Positions 7,404 to 16,891 of a stretch of DNA of 64,000 bases are shown here, in pieces. The notes below the pieces were generated by a model, which was given only the letters and a program-made list of their open reading frames with translations, was not told the DNA's origin and made no database searches. A program made the translations under genes and the position numbers. The DNA is taken from the NCBI GenBank assembly GCA_029260075.1, contig JAJDDY010000084.1, positions 1 through 64,000 on the forward strand, given 5' to 3'. This DNA is from Phycisphaerae bacterium (GTDB taxonomy: Bacteria > Planctomycetota > Phycisphaerae > UBA1845). Positions within the stretch are counted from its first letter, which is position 1. Each line of letters begins with the position of its first letter.

Positions 7404-8504
7404 GTGACTATTGACGAACTGAACAAGACCATCGCCTCAATCGAAGCCGACGTTGCGGCGCGCCTTCCGGACGTCGCTACGGTCGACGCGCTGCGCGGTA
7501 TGGAAACCGGTGTGATCGGCAAGAGCGGATCCCTCGGCGCACTCATCGCGTCGATCAAGGAATATCCACCCGAGCAGCGCGGCGCCGTCGGGCAGGCTGT
7601 CAATAAAGCTAAGGTTCGTGTCCAAGCACTGGTCAAACAGCGGTTGGACGAACTCGAATCCGCCGACGAGTCCGCCGAAGCAGGGCGATCATCCACGTTC
7701 GACACCTCCCTCCCCGGTTCGCTATTTCCCATGGGCAGTGTCCACCCAGTGACAGCTGTGCAGTGGGAGATCGAGCGTGCGTTCGAACGGCTCGGCTTCA
7801 CCGTTGAAGCTGGGCCCGAGATGGAGACGGAATACAACAACTTCGAAGCGCTCAACATTCCGGCTGACCATCCTGCAAGAGACATGCAAGACACGTTTTG
7901 GTTGAAGAGCGGGATGGTGATGCGCACGCACACCTCGCCCGTGCAACATCGATCCATGCTCAAGTTCGGCGCTCCGCTTCGCGTGATTGCCCCCGGTCGT
8001 TGCTTCCGATACGAAACGGTCGACGCCTCGCATGAAACGACGTTTCATCAGGTCGAGGGGTTGTTGATCGATCGCGACATATCCATCCCCAACCTGATCG
8101 CCATGGCCAAGATGTTGTTGGCTGAGGTGATGCAGCGTGAGGTCGAGTTGCGCGTCCGCCCCGGATTCTTCCCGTTCGTCGAGCCGGGAATCGAAATCGA
8201 CATGAACTGTCAGATATGTGGCGGTGGCGGTTGTGCGACTTGCAAAAGATCCGGTTGGATTGAAATCCTACCGGCGGGCATGGTACATCCCAACGTATTA
8301 CGCGCCGGCGGTATCGACACAGATATCTACTCGGGTTTCGCTTTCGGTGTGGGGCTGACCCGATTGGCGATGATGAAATACCAGATACGCGACATCCGCG
8401 TGCTCAACGCTGGCGATCTTCGCGCCTTGGTTTCACCGAGGCGATTGAGCGGACCCATTCTGGAACGTGGGACATCATCGACGGCGTGCGGAGGGGGCGA
8501 CTAG
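7404..8504 (+). CDS. pheS: Phenylalanyl-tRNA synthetase alpha subunit
   Basis: A 366-residue catalytic subunit of the alpha2-beta2 enzyme that charges tRNA-Phe. An N-terminal coiled-coil region (about residues 1-95) precedes the class II core: PLGSVHPVT-type entry (SLFPMGSVHPVTAVQ), motif 2 RCFRYETVDASHETTFHQVEG, and motif 3 GFAFGVGLTRLAMMKYQIRDIR. CQICGGGGCATCK lies in the insertion that often carries extra cysteines. The start is a GTG at 7404. The C-terminus runs about 25 residues beyond the usual end (LRALVSPRRLSGPILERG...), low in complexity and probably dispensable. pheT follows after 3 bp. Confidence 0.96.
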   Translation: MTIDELNKTIASIEADVAARLPDVATVDALRGMETGVIGKSGSLGALIASIKEYPPEQRGAVGQAVNKAKVRVQALVKQRLDELESADESAEAGRSSTFDTSLPGSLFPMGSVHPVTAVQWEIERAFERLGFTVEAGPEMETEYNNFEALNIPADHPARDMQDTFWLKSGMVMRTHTSPVQHRSMLKFGAPLRVIAPGRCFRYETVDASHETTFHQVEGLLIDRDISIPNLIAMAKMLLAEVMQREVELRVRPGFFPFVEPGIEIDMNCQICGGGGCATCKRSGWIEILPAGMVHPNVLRAGGIDTDIYSGFAFGVGLTRLAMMKYQIRDIRVLNAGDLRALVSPRRLSGPILERGTSSTACGGGD

Positions 8505-8507
8505 ACG

Positions 8508-10910
8508 ATGCTCATCTCCATCAACTGGATCCGCTCGTTCGTCGACCTCCCTAAGGATATCGATCCGCGTGATCTCGCCGAGCGCTTCACCCGAACAACG
8601 GCCGAAGTGGACGCCCTCGAACCGATCCACATCGACGCTCGAGGCCTCATCGTGGCGCGCGTGCTTGGCGTCGATGAACTGGCCGAGTCGCGAAACCTGC
8701 GCTGCGCCACGCTTGATGTCGGTAACGGGCGCACCGTAGAAACGGTCACAGCCGCCCCCGTTATCCGCGTCGACGCCAACGTCGTTTACGCGCCGCAGGG
8801 CGCGTCGGTCAAGACGCTTGGCACGATCAACGAAGCCAAAGTCGCCGGAAAGACCAGCGTCGGCATGATTCTTCCTGGTGAAGCCATCGGGATCGCCGAA
8901 GCCACACAGGACGCCATCTTCCCAGGTAACAACTTGGAAGCCGGTTCGCCATTGGCGCCTGAGCTGTTTGAAGATTGGGTCATGGAGGTCGACAACAAGT
9001 CCATCACCAATCGACCTGATCTATGGGGTCACTACGGAGTCGCCCGAGAAATCGCCGCCATATACGGGCTGCCCCTCAAGCCCTATCCCGTCGTCTCGAT
9101 GGATGAGCTAAGTAACCCCGCGTCGCCCGAGATTGAAATCGCCATCGCCGATGCGGACGCCTGCCCAAGGTATAGCGCGCTGCTCGTCGCGGGCGTGGCC
9201 ACACAACCGGCTCCGCTGTGGATGCAGCTTCGTCTCGGTCACGTCGGTCAACGACCCATCTCCGGACTGGTCGATCTGACGAACTACATCATGGCTGACC
9301 TCGGTCAACCGATGCACGCGTTCGACGCCGACAAAGTCGATCGAATCGAAGTCGCCAGAGCGAAGGACGCTGAGCGATTCACGACGCTCGATGGTATGGA
9401 ACGCCACCTCACTACTGCCGATCTGATGATTCAATCGGGTGGTCGGTCGGTCGCCCTCGCCGGCGTCATGGGCGGATTGGAGTCCGAAGTGGCTGAGTCG
9501 ACGGTCACGCTGCTGCTCGAGTCAGCCAACTTCAACCCCGCCACCATTCGCAAGACCGCCGGGCGACTTGGCTTGCGCACCGACGCCAGCGCCCGATTCG
9601 AAAAATCGCTTGACCCTGCGCATACCGTGCTGGCCATCCAACGATTCATCGAACTCGCCCGCCCGATGTATTCGAACCTCGTTTTGAAGAGTCGCCTGTC
9701 CGACGAATTCGCCAAGACATCGCAGCCCGTAACCGTCAGCGTCAACCCGAAACACGTGGCGCGAACCATTGGCCACGAACTACCGACGTCGGAAATTGTC
9801 AACATCCTCAAGCCGCTCGGGTTCACCGTCACTGAAAAGGACGCCGAGTTGAGCATCGCCGTACCCTCCTACCGTGCGACCGGTGACGTTTCCATCGAGG
9901 TCGACGTGATTGAGGAGCTCGCGCGCTTCGTTGGTTACAACACCATCGAACCGGTTATGCCCCGCGTCTCCGTTCGCCGTTTCGAACCCAATGCCGTGCA
10001 CGAATTGGAACAGCGAACCCTAGCCTACTTCACGCGCGTCCACGCCCTGCACGAGATTCACGGTTACTGCTGGTACGACGCCACTTGGTGTCGCCAACTC
10101 GGTGTCGACCCGGAACAGGGTGTCGAGCTGGCCAACCCAGCGTCAGCGGGTCTCCAATGGATGCGCCGTTCGATGATGCCGAGCATGTTCGCCGCCCTGG
10201 TGCGCAACCGCTTCTACTTCCCAGAGGTGAAGATGATCGAACTGGGTAGCGTGTTCGAGTATGCTAGGCCACAGGATCAACAATTCCGCAACGTCGGTCT
10301 ACTGTCGGCGCAGCGCGGCAAGCGCGCCGAGCACAACCTGTACAACGAACTTAAGGGCAGCGTTGCAGGGTGGGCGTGGGAACACTTCGGGCAAAGCGTG
10401 ACGTTCTCCCGCGCCGCGACCGACCCACATGCCATTTGGCAACACCCGACCCAAACCGCGGCGATACGACTTGGCGACGTGGACGTCGGCATCGTGAGTG
10501 TCGTAGATTTGGCACTGAGGCGGCGCATGGACGAGCACCTCGGCGCCTGGAGCATCGCCTTCGCCGAGCTACGCCTCGACCAGCTTGCGACCATGGGGCG
10601 CCGCATCGAATCGCTCGAATCGATACCCGAGTTCCCGCGCGTCGATCTCGACTTTTCCATCCTCGTTTCCAAAACCAGGGCGTATGCCGAAGTTGTCGAT
10701 GCCCTCACGGCGATTGAACATCCGTTGTTGCAGCGAATCAGCTTCGTGTCCGACTTCGAAGGGGACGCCATCGGCGCCGATCGTCGAAGCCTCACCTTCC
10801 GCACTGTCGTCGGCGCCAACGACCGGACGCTCGTCGACGGCGACGCCGGCGCTTTTCGGACCGCGATGGAACAACATCTAACCACAGCCGGATTCGAAAT
10901 CAGGAGGTAG
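8508..10910 (+). CDS. pheT: Phenylalanyl-tRNA synthetase beta subunit
   Basis: An 800-residue partner of PheS that provides tRNA binding and editing. Domains in order: N-terminal fold MLISINWIRSFVDLP; an EMAP/tRNA-binding OB domain (about 40-150, LAESRNLRCATLDVGNGRTVETVTAAP); the B3/4 editing domain (about 210-400, GQPMHAFDADKV); the B5 domain (about 410-480, with VDVIEELARFVGYNTI); a catalytic-like domain; and a C-terminal FDX-ACB domain (about 705-800, FPRVDLDFSILV). Length is normal for the family. Co-transcribed with pheS; the next gene starts 4 bp after its stop. Confidence 0.96.
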   Translation: MLISINWIRSFVDLPKDIDPRDLAERFTRTTAEVDALEPIHIDARGLIVARVLGVDELAESRNLRCATLDVGNGRTVETVTAAPVIRVDANVVYAPQGASVKTLGTINEAKVAGKTSVGMILPGEAIGIAEATQDAIFPGNNLEAGSPLAPELFEDWVMEVDNKSITNRPDLWGHYGVAREIAAIYGLPLKPYPVVSMDELSNPASPEIEIAIADADACPRYSALLVAGVATQPAPLWMQLRLGHVGQRPISGLVDLTNYIMADLGQPMHAFDADKVDRIEVARAKDAERFTTLDGMERHLTTADLMIQSGGRSVALAGVMGGLESEVAESTVTLLLESANFNPATIRKTAGRLGLRTDASARFEKSLDPAHTVLAIQRFIELARPMYSNLVLKSRLSDEFAKTSQPVTVSVNPKHVARTIGHELPTSEIVNILKPLGFTVTEKDAELSIAVPSYRATGDVSIEVDVIEELARFVGYNTIEPVMPRVSVRRFEPNAVHELEQRTLAYFTRVHALHEIHGYCWYDATWCRQLGVDPEQGVELANPASAGLQWMRRSMMPSMFAALVRNRFYFPEVKMIELGSVFEYARPQDQQFRNVGLLSAQRGKRAEHNLYNELKGSVAGWAWEHFGQSVTFSRAATDPHAIWQHPTQTAAIRLGDVDVGIVSVVDLALRRRMDEHLGAWSIAFAELRLDQLATMGRRIESLESIPEFPRVDLDFSILVSKTRAYAEVVDALTAIEHPLLQRISFVSDFEGDAIGADRRSLTFRTVVGANDRTLVDGDAGAFRTAMEQHLTTAGFEIRR

Positions 10911-10914
10911 CGCG

Positions 10915-12051
10915 GTGAACATCACTACGCGTGTACAAACCGTTAACGAGAACACAGCCCCAACCCACAGCGAGCGTTTCGCTCGAACATCCACCGCAAT
11001 TCATGCCCGCTCATTCTTCCGGCGTTTTATGCTTCTGGCGTTGGTCGGACTTACATGCCTAGCGGGATGCTCGCAATACATCGACCCCGACGTGCCCGAA
11101 CCGATCATACCGGGCGTCGAGCCGGAACACGCCGGCAAGTATCTGCTCTACCGACCGTCGCGTTACGACCGGCGCGACAACTGGCCGCTCATCGTGGTGT
11201 GTCACGGATCCTTTCCCGACTCCGCCAACAAGCGCATTCGCGATTGGACCCAGCTGGCGGAGAGGAAAGGTGTCATATTGGTGGCCCCCGAACTCGATGC
11301 ATCGGCCTTCCAGTGGAGCGGAAGCGCCGACAAGCAGATGGCGAAACTTCGGGCCGACGAACAACGCATTCTCGCCATCGTCCGGCATGTCCGTGCCGGC
11401 CACTCCATCTCCCCCGACCGCATGTTTATTCATGGCTGGTCTTCAGGCGCGTACGCGGCGCTATACACCGGGCTGAAGAACCCTGACATCTTCCGCGCGG
11501 TGGCTGTGTCCCGACCAAAGTTCGACGAACGATATGTCGAAGAGCTGGCGCCGCTCATCGATCCCTACCAGTGCGTGTGCGTTCATCACCACCTCGGTGA
11601 CACCATCACAGGTAAGAACGCCAGGCGATGCGTCAGTTGGTTGAGAGATCACAACGTCGATCTTGTCGAGGACGGACACGGCGATGCAGCAGCGGACGAC
11701 ACGGAACAACCGATCGGTTTTTTTGAAGACGTGATCGGCCGATCGCCGTGGATGCGTATTCACGCCTTACCCGCATCAGCCAACGATCCGTTGGCCGTCC
11801 AGTTCAAACTGCGCTACGCGAATCAGTCGAGGGACGTGCGCTGGGACTTCGGGGACGGTCAGACATCGCGCGGGCAGGAACCTCGCCACACGTACGGCGC
11901 ACCGGGAAAGTACACGATCGTCGTAGTGGCCACCGACGCGAACGGGAAGCAGCACCGCAGGGCTGTCGTCCTCGCCGTTCCCGAACTGAGTATCAGCACG
12001 ATCGCCTCTGCCAAGCGCGACGAAGATCAAGAGAACAAGCCGATCGAGTAG
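10915..12051 (+). CDS. Lipoprotein esterase/PHB depolymerase-like hydrolase with a C-terminal PKD domain
   Basis: A 378-residue exported protein. A long basic leader and hydrophobic segment end in the lipobox LTCLAGC (Cys52), so it should be lipid-anchored. The middle is an alpha/beta hydrolase of the polyhydroxybutyrate depolymerase/feruloyl esterase kind: VVCHGSFPDSA oxyanion loop, nucleophile GWSSGAYAA, and VHHHLGDTI, where a catalytic Asp would be expected. A PKD-type beta domain follows (about 300-355, WDFGDGQTS...YGAPGKYTIVVVATDANG). The GTG at 10915 has a perfect AGGAGG 7 bases upstream inside the end of pheT, so it is probably translated from the pheST message. Confidence 0.82.
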   Translation: MNITTRVQTVNENTAPTHSERFARTSTAIHARSFFRRFMLLALVGLTCLAGCSQYIDPDVPEPIIPGVEPEHAGKYLLYRPSRYDRRDNWPLIVVCHGSFPDSANKRIRDWTQLAERKGVILVAPELDASAFQWSGSADKQMAKLRADEQRILAIVRHVRAGHSISPDRMFIHGWSSGAYAALYTGLKNPDIFRAVAVSRPKFDERYVEELAPLIDPYQCVCVHHHLGDTITGKNARRCVSWLRDHNVDLVEDGHGDAAADDTEQPIGFFEDVIGRSPWMRIHALPASANDPLAVQFKLRYANQSRDVRWDFGDGQTSRGQEPRHTYGAPGKYTIVVVATDANGKQHRRAVVLAVPELSISTIASAKRDEDQENKPIE

Positions 12052-12289
12052 CGAAGTGTCGACCCTGTCTGAAGGCGTCGATTCGACTCCCCTATGGCTC
12101 AGCCCATGGGCCACCCGACGACGATTCGCCACGCCGGTCACTGGGGCACGCGACAAGTGATAGGTTCGTCCGATCTGAGCCGCGACCGTAAGGCAGCGTT
12201 GTCAAGCTGTCGGGAGCGGTTCTTATGAGTCCGCTTCCTTACAGCCGCGGCTCGGTTACCCCGTTATTCGACCGCTGACACCGCGCTAG
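12052..12289. repeat. Composite family C/A repeat between two converging genes
   Basis: It fills the whole gap between the esterase stop and the NusG-like gene. It holds a family C piece (GATTCGACTCCCCTATGGCT, about 12079), then a family A copy (CCGCGACCGTAAGGCAG at about 12180 and the complementary CTTACAGCCGCGGCTCG at about 12238). The right end CTGACACCGCGCTAG contains the stop codon of the minus-strand gene (CTA at 12286-12288). Confidence 0.65.
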
Positions 12290-12864
12290 TCGATCAGTTC
12301 GATCCGGTTAGCGTCGATCTCCAGCTCGGCCGACTGACCAAGAAACGCAACGCTCACGTAGAGGCGCCAAGGTCCGCGACGCCGGAGCACCACGCCCTCC
12401 AGACCGGCTAGCGTGCCGCCAAGTACGCGACATCGAGCGCCGGCGCGGAGGCGAGGAAACAGGTCCACCGGTTCGTTGCTCGCCGTGATGCGCTGAATCT
12501 GTCGCAGGTCGTCCCGAAATTGTTCCTGATCCACGACGTCCAGCACGTGCGCGATGCGGTTCGTCCGGAGGGCAGCCAAACGGTCGTCGTCGCGCCCACA
12601 ACAGAAAACGTAGCTGGGGAACAGCGGAATGGACGACGACCAAACGCGCCCACGAGACCTATGCTGACGCACGACGAGCGGTAGAAAGTGTTGGACGCCG
12701 CAGCGTGCCAAGTCAGCCGCGATCGATTTCTCATTGCGCGGCTTCGTGTGCAATACCCACCAGCGCCCAACCATGGCCTCAACCGCCATAGGCCCACCAC
12801 GGGCCTGCGCAGACCGGTCAGCCGCTACGTCGTCGGGGGTTATCGGTGTTAGATTGGCAATCAA
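12286..12864 (-). CDS. NusG-like transcription elongation factor paralogue (RfaH/UpxY type)
   Basis: A 192-residue protein with an N-terminal NGN domain beginning WWVLHTKPRNEKSIAADLARCGVQHFLP and containing SIPLFPSYVFCCG, and a C-terminal KOW domain (GARCRVLGGTLAGLEGVVLRRRG). This order defines NusG-family factors. The IPLFPSYVF and HTKPRNEK signatures are typical of specialised paralogues (RfaH, LoaP, UpxY) that load on particular, often polysaccharide or secondary-metabolite, operons rather than the housekeeping NusG, which normally sits beside secE and rplK. Here it is alone, reading toward the repeat at 12052-12289. The start may be the ATG at 12864 or a later Met (about residue 26 or 31). 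Confidence 0.85.
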   Translation of the reverse strand: MIANLTPITPDDVAADRSAQARGGPMAVEAMVGRWWVLHTKPRNEKSIAADLARCGVQHFLPLVVRQHRSRGRVWSSSIPLFPSYVFCCGRDDDRLAALRTNRIAHVLDVVDQEQFRDDLRQIQRITASNEPVDLFPRLRAGARCRVLGGTLAGLEGVVLRRRGPWRLYVSVAFLGQSAELEIDANRIELID

Positions 12865-13564
12865 CGGGCGATCTCCTGCTGGATTATCGGCTCTTCATCT
12901 GCAAACGTGTAGACTTGACGGCACCGACTCCGCGTTTGGCACTCGATCGGCACCGCCGTCACCGATCGATGGGCGTCCGACGCAACGAGAGGTCGACCGC
13001 GCAAGCAAGCATCGAAGGCCGCTCCAACTCGGACAGATGCTTGCAACGACCATCAACGGTCCACGGGCTCGGTTTTTCGCACGTCCACGAGAGGAGCTCG
13101 TATCTGCCGAGTGGGTTCTTCGAACGAGCTGGTCACGGCATTATCGGCTGTATCTGAGAAGATGCCGACAACGGAAGCCCAACGAGTAAGAATAGGCGGA
13201 ATGGAGGTGCAAGGATCTTCTTCTCATTGTCGCCAAGTTGCCCTAATCCGCGAATGGTTCTTGTGGTTGCTGTGGGCACGTCCTCGTCGCTCGAACGAAT
13301 GACACACTGGGGATAATCGAAAGGGCACGATATGGATGTTCTGGTCGAAGCGGCGCTGGATCATTCGCTCGCGAGTGTCACAGGCTGTCATTATCGGCTC
13401 GAATCAACGCCCACTCCGCCCGTAGCAATTCATGTGCAACGCGAACCATTTGACGCGTCCGATCACAATAAACATAGGATATTGAGGGGTTGCTTTGGTT
13501 GACTGAGTGCCTTACAATTGGCAGCGGCTTATCTCGTTTTTACTGTCGTACGTTTCTTGAAAGC
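12865..13564. other. Long gene-free stretch upstream of the NusG paralogue
   Basis: About 700 bp between divergent genes. No frame has convincing protein-like composition, and none of the repeat families was recognised. The AT-richer part near 13460-13500 (CACAATAAACATAGGATATT) is a plausible promoter for the PEP-CTERM gene. I looked for an ops-like pause element for the NusG paralogue and saw none. Confidence 0.4.
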
Positions 13565-14032
13565 ATGAGCAGATTGGGCAAGCTTATGACCGTTCGCACA
13601 AGAATGATCGTTACGTGTGTGGCCATGTTCGGCTTCGTGTCGCCGGCGCTGGCCGACATGACGTCGGGTTCCTCACGGCATGCATCGCGAACTGTGCGGG
13701 TCGATAGACTCGCTCGGCTTGACAAGGGCTATTCACATTCTCGCCCCGGAGCTACGCGGCCAACGACGAACAACTTCGACTTGGTGTTTCACCCGTCCAT
13801 CAATCCGAACGTCGCCAACAACGCGCCGGGCACGCAGTCGCTCGGCGGTGGCGGAAACTTGGTTTCGCTCGGCGGCGCGACAAGCGGCCCGATCCTGCGA
13901 AATGATGGCTATGGCCTGATGTACAATGTTCACATCAACAACGGCGTCGTGCCGGCGCCCGGTGCTGCCTTGTTGGGCGCTATGGGTTTGGGAATGGTCG
14001 GCTGGGTTCGCCGGCGCCAGACCGCCACGTAG
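13565..14032 (+). CDS. Small PEP-CTERM-like surface protein
   Basis: A 155-residue exported protein. An N-terminal signal peptide (VRTRMIVTCVAMFGFVSPALAD) is followed by a low-complexity Ser/Thr/Asn/Gly region, and the C-terminus is VPAPGAALLGAMGLGMVGWV plus RRRQ. This is the tripartite PEP-CTERM plan (Pro motif, hydrophobic helix, Arg cluster) in the VPAPG variant common in Phycisphaerae. It should be processed by an exosortase, which is not in the window. The ATG at 13565 was chosen because it gives a normal signal peptide; the ATG at 13586 is also possible. The frame remains open upstream to 13490. Confidence 0.75.
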   Translation: MSRLGKLMTVRTRMIVTCVAMFGFVSPALADMTSGSSRHASRTVRVDRLARLDKGYSHSRPGATRPTTNNFDLVFHPSINPNVANNAPGTQSLGGGGNLVSLGGATSGPILRNDGYGLMYNVHINNGVVPAPGAALLGAMGLGMVGWVRRRQTAT

Positions 14033-14134
14033 TCGTCGTGGCCTCGCCTTCGACATCGCCTCCACCGGACGAGGTTTCCGGATGGTGAGGCCTTGCTCAT
14101 CTTGACCGCAAACACTGTGCCCCGCCGAACCCTG

Positions 14135-14283
14135 GTGCTTTGTCACCACTCAGGCAGCGGGTTCGTCCTATCCGATCCGCGACCGCGAGGGAGCGTTTTC
14201 TCGCTGTCGCAACCGTACTTACGATGTCCGCTTCCTAACGGGCGCGGCTCGGTACGCGCGTCATTCGATGTGTGAATGGGCAC
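14135..14283. mobile_element. Family A MITE-like repeat
   Basis: The left end GTGCTTTGTCAC (14135-14146) matches the terminal repeat of the complete copy at 37461. The interior is CCGCGACCGCGAGGGAG, then CGCTTCCTAACGGGCGCGGC, an imperfect hairpin. The right end is degenerate (GTGTGAATGGGCAC). It fills most of the gap between the PEP-CTERM gene and typA; nothing else is evident in 14033-14427. Confidence 0.65.
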
Positions 14284-14427
14284 TTGATTCCGTACCCGAG
14301 ATCGCCCGCCGCAATCTTCACCTTGATCAAGATACGCACACGCCGCAGATTTCCGAACCGACACGCATAGTTCGACAAGCAGGCGCGACGGCTCTACACT
14401 GTGGGGTTTTTGGAGCAGACTAGCAGT

Positions 14428-16251
14428 ATGCAAACCGCCAACGAGTTTCGAAACGTCGCGATCATCGCCCACGTTGATCACGGCAAGACCACACTGGTCG
14501 ACCAGATGCTTCGCCAGTGCGGACAATTCCGCGCCACCGAAGTCGCCCAAGACTGCATTTTGGACTCCGACGATCAGGAGCGAGAACGAGGAATCACGAT
14601 CCTGGCCAAGAACATCTCGGTCAGATACCGCGACACGCGCATCAACCTCATCGACACGCCAGGTCACGCGGACTTCGGGGGCGAGGTCGAGCGCGTGCTC
14701 AAGATGGCTGATAGTTGCCTGCTGTTGGTCGACGCGTTCGAAGGCCCCATGCCCCAAACCCGCTTTGTGCTGCGCAAAGCGTTCGACTTCGGATTGCAAC
14801 CCGTCGTGGTCATCAACAAAATCGACCGCGAGGGTTCTCGCCCCAGGGATGTGCTCAACGAGGTCTACGACCTGTTCATCGAACTCGGCGCCGATGACGA
14901 CATGCTCCAGTTCCGCACGGTCTTCGCCTCCGCCATCCAAGGCCTCGCGACGCTCGACCTTGACGTCCCCGGAACCGACATCAAGCCGCTGTTCGACGTC
15001 ATCATCGATGAATTGCCGCCACCACAGGTCGATCGCGAAGGGCCGTTGCAGATGCTCGTGACGACGCTGGACTATAACGATTACGTCGGACGCATTGGCA
15101 TCGGGCGTGTCTTCGCCGGAACGCTACGTGTCGGTGAGGGCGTTACGCTGATCCATCGCGACGGCACGCACGTCGCGGAAAAAATCGGCGAGCTATACGT
15201 CTTCGAGGGTCTAGCACGTGAAAAAGTCGAAAGTGTGCCCGCCGGCGACATTTGCGCCGTGGTCGGTCTAGAGTCCGTCGATATCGGCGACACCGTAGCC
15301 GACCCGGAGAACCCCAAACCGCTGCCGATGATCACCATTGACGAACCGACGCTGCACATGACCATCCGCATCAACGATTCACCCTTCGCCGGCAAGTCCG
15401 GCAAGTTTCTCACCTCACGCCACCTTCGCGAACGACTCGAAAAAGAGTGCCAACACAACGTCGCCCTACGCGTCGAGCCCGGGCAGACGCCGGAAGAGTT
15501 CTACGTCTCTGGCCGGGGCATGTTGCACCTGTCCGTGTTGATGGAGAACATGCGCCGCGAAGGGTATGAGATGGCCATCGGCAAGCCGAAGGTGATCTTC
15601 CGCGAATTGGACGGCCGCAAGACCGAACCCATCGAGCTGTGCGTGATCGACGTACCTGTAGCCCACGTCGGCGCCGTTATGGAACTTCTCGGTTCGCGAA
15701 GGGGCATTTGCGATCGCATGGACAACGAGGGCGACCTGACCCACCTCGAGTTTACCGTCCCCGCCCGCGGATTGATCGGCCTGCGCAACCGCCTGCTCAA
15801 CGCCACCAACGGCACAGTGATCATCCATCACAACTTCTACGAATATGAATTCTTCCGCGGCTCCATTGCGGGGCGAGCCAACGGCGTCATGATCGCGCTG
15901 GAAGGTGGCGGCGTCACCGCCCACGCCCTAGACGGGCTGTCCGACCGGGGCACCATGTTCGTCAGCCCCAACGATCAAGTCTACACCGGCCAGGTTGTGG
16001 GCGAACACTGCAAAGACGACGACATCGTGGTCAACGTCTGCCGAGGAAAGAAACTCACCAACATTCGCGCGTCCGGCTCCGACAAGACCGTCTCCCTCCG
16101 ACCAGCCACAATCATGACAATGGAACTGGCCCTGGAGTTCATCGCCGAAGACGAACTGGTCGAAGTCACCCCCAACGCCGTCCGCATGCGCAAACGACTA
16201 CTAGACCACACGAAAAGAAAACGAAGCACACGCGATCGACCGCGGCGGTAG
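14428..16251 (+). CDS. typA: Ribosome-associated GTPase TypA/BipA
   Basis: A 607-residue translational GTPase related to EF-G, involved in ribosome assembly and stress adaptation. G motifs are clear: AHVDHGKTT (G1), RGITI (G2), [11 protein letters not shown] (G3), NKID (G4). Downstream come a beta-barrel domain 2, EF-G-like domains III and V ([21 protein letters not shown]), and the BipA-specific C-terminal domain with [18 protein letters not shown]. Length is normal. The ATG at 14428 ([13 protein letters not shown]) is preferred, with GGAG 12 bases upstream; a GTG at 14401 in the same frame is less likely. It stands as a single gene with a basic tail of Lys/Arg. Confidence 0.96.
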   Translation: MQTANEFRNVAIIAHVDHGKTTLVDQMLRQCGQFRATEVAQDCILDSDDQERERGITILAKNISVRYRDTRINLIDTPGHADFGGEVERVLKMADSCLLLVDAFEGPMPQTRFVLRKAFDFGLQPVVVINKIDREGSRPRDVLNEVYDLFIELGADDDMLQFRTVFASAIQGLATLDLDVPGTDIKPLFDVIIDELPPPQVDREGPLQMLVTTLDYNDYVGRIGIGRVFAGTLRVGEGVTLIHRDGTHVAEKIGELYVFEGLAREKVESVPAGDICAVVGLESVDIGDTVADPENPKPLPMITIDEPTLHMTIRINDSPFAGKSGKFLTSRHLRERLEKECQHNVALRVEPGQTPEEFYVSGRGMLHLSVLMENMRREGYEMAIGKPKVIFRELDGRKTEPIELCVIDVPVAHVGAVMELLGSRRGICDRMDNEGDLTHLEFTVPARGLIGLRNRLLNATNGTVIIHHNFYEYEFFRGSIAGRANGVMIALEGGGVTAHALDGLSDRGTMFVSPNDQVYTGQVVGEHCKDDDIVVNVCRGKKLTNIRASGSDKTVSLRPATIMTMELALEFIAEDELVEVTPNAVRMRKRLLDHTKRKRSTRDRPRR

Positions 16252-16420
16252 AGAGCGATAGCGAGAACGATCGAAGCAGCAGCGCGTAGGACGGGCTATT
16301 GCCCGCCGCAAGCGATGGCATAACATGTGGTAATGCCCAACTATGTGCAATGGCGAGAGGACGGTGCGTCCTACTTCTTCACCGTCGTAACGTAGCGCCA
16401 TCGGCCGCTATTCAAGGTCC

Positions 16421-16448
16421 GTAGGGTGCCGTCCCGGACGCACCCTAC
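16421..16448. terminator. Hairpin between converging typA and zinc-ribbon genes
   Basis: GTAGGGTG (16421-16428) and CACCCTAC (16441-16448) pair around CCGTCCCGGACG, 13 bp from the stop of the minus-strand gene. The T-rich tract needed for intrinsic termination is missing. The rest of 16252-16420 holds another degenerate palindromic stretch (GGACGGGCTATTGCCCGCC) and no gene. Confidence 0.4.
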
Positions 16449-16461
16449 GCGGCTGAGTGCA

Positions 16462-16854
16462 TTACCCAGTTTTTTCTTCTGCGAGAACCTGTGCACCGCA
16501 TTCGGGGCAGACGCCACTCGTATTGCCGTGAAGGTTATAGCGACACTTCGTGCATGTTCGATGGTCGATTTCTACAACGACAACTCGGTTACAAAGAACA
16601 CTCGTCAGCGCGACGGTGACACATACACTGACTCCGGTAGCAATGAGCGCAAGTCTTGGCGGAACCGTCAGTCCGAACACGACCGCAAGGCCCGCGCCAG
16701 ACGATGCGTTGATGAGCGACCCAGCAATCCCAGAACGCTTTATCCTCAGCAGTGCGTTGCAGCAACAACATCGCCAAGTCTTACGCATCAGCTTTCTGCT
16801 GAGAATCCGGTGTGCGACGGATTGCGAAGTTTTGCAATTTGGACAATTCCACAT
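16462..16854 (-). CDS. Zinc-ribbon membrane protein, copy 1 of a tandem pair
   Basis: A 130-residue protein with two CxxC pairs at the N-terminus (MWNCPNCKTSQS and RCCCCNALL), two hydrophobic segments in the middle (about 45-85), and a C-terminal zinc ribbon CTKCRYNLHGNTSGVCPECG. This C-terminal motif recurs in many small planctomycete membrane proteins of unknown role. The ATG at 16854 was chosen because it aligns exactly with the start of the upstream paralogue. It lies 37 bp downstream of that paralogue in the same direction, suggesting an operon created by tandem duplication. Confidence 0.7.
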   Translation of the reverse strand: MWNCPNCKTSQSVAHRILSRKLMRKTWRCCCCNALLRIKRSGIAGSLINASSGAGLAVVFGLTVPPRLALIATGVSVCVTVALTSVLCNRVVVVEIDHRTCTKCRYNLHGNTSGVCPECGAQVLAEEKTG

Positions 16855-16891
16855 CACACTAAGTTTGAGCTTCCGTACACGCGAGCCCCAT

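Noticed and set aside
12865-13489. ops-like element for the NusG paralogue
   Set aside because: No GGCGGTAGC-type sequence was seen in the expected position.
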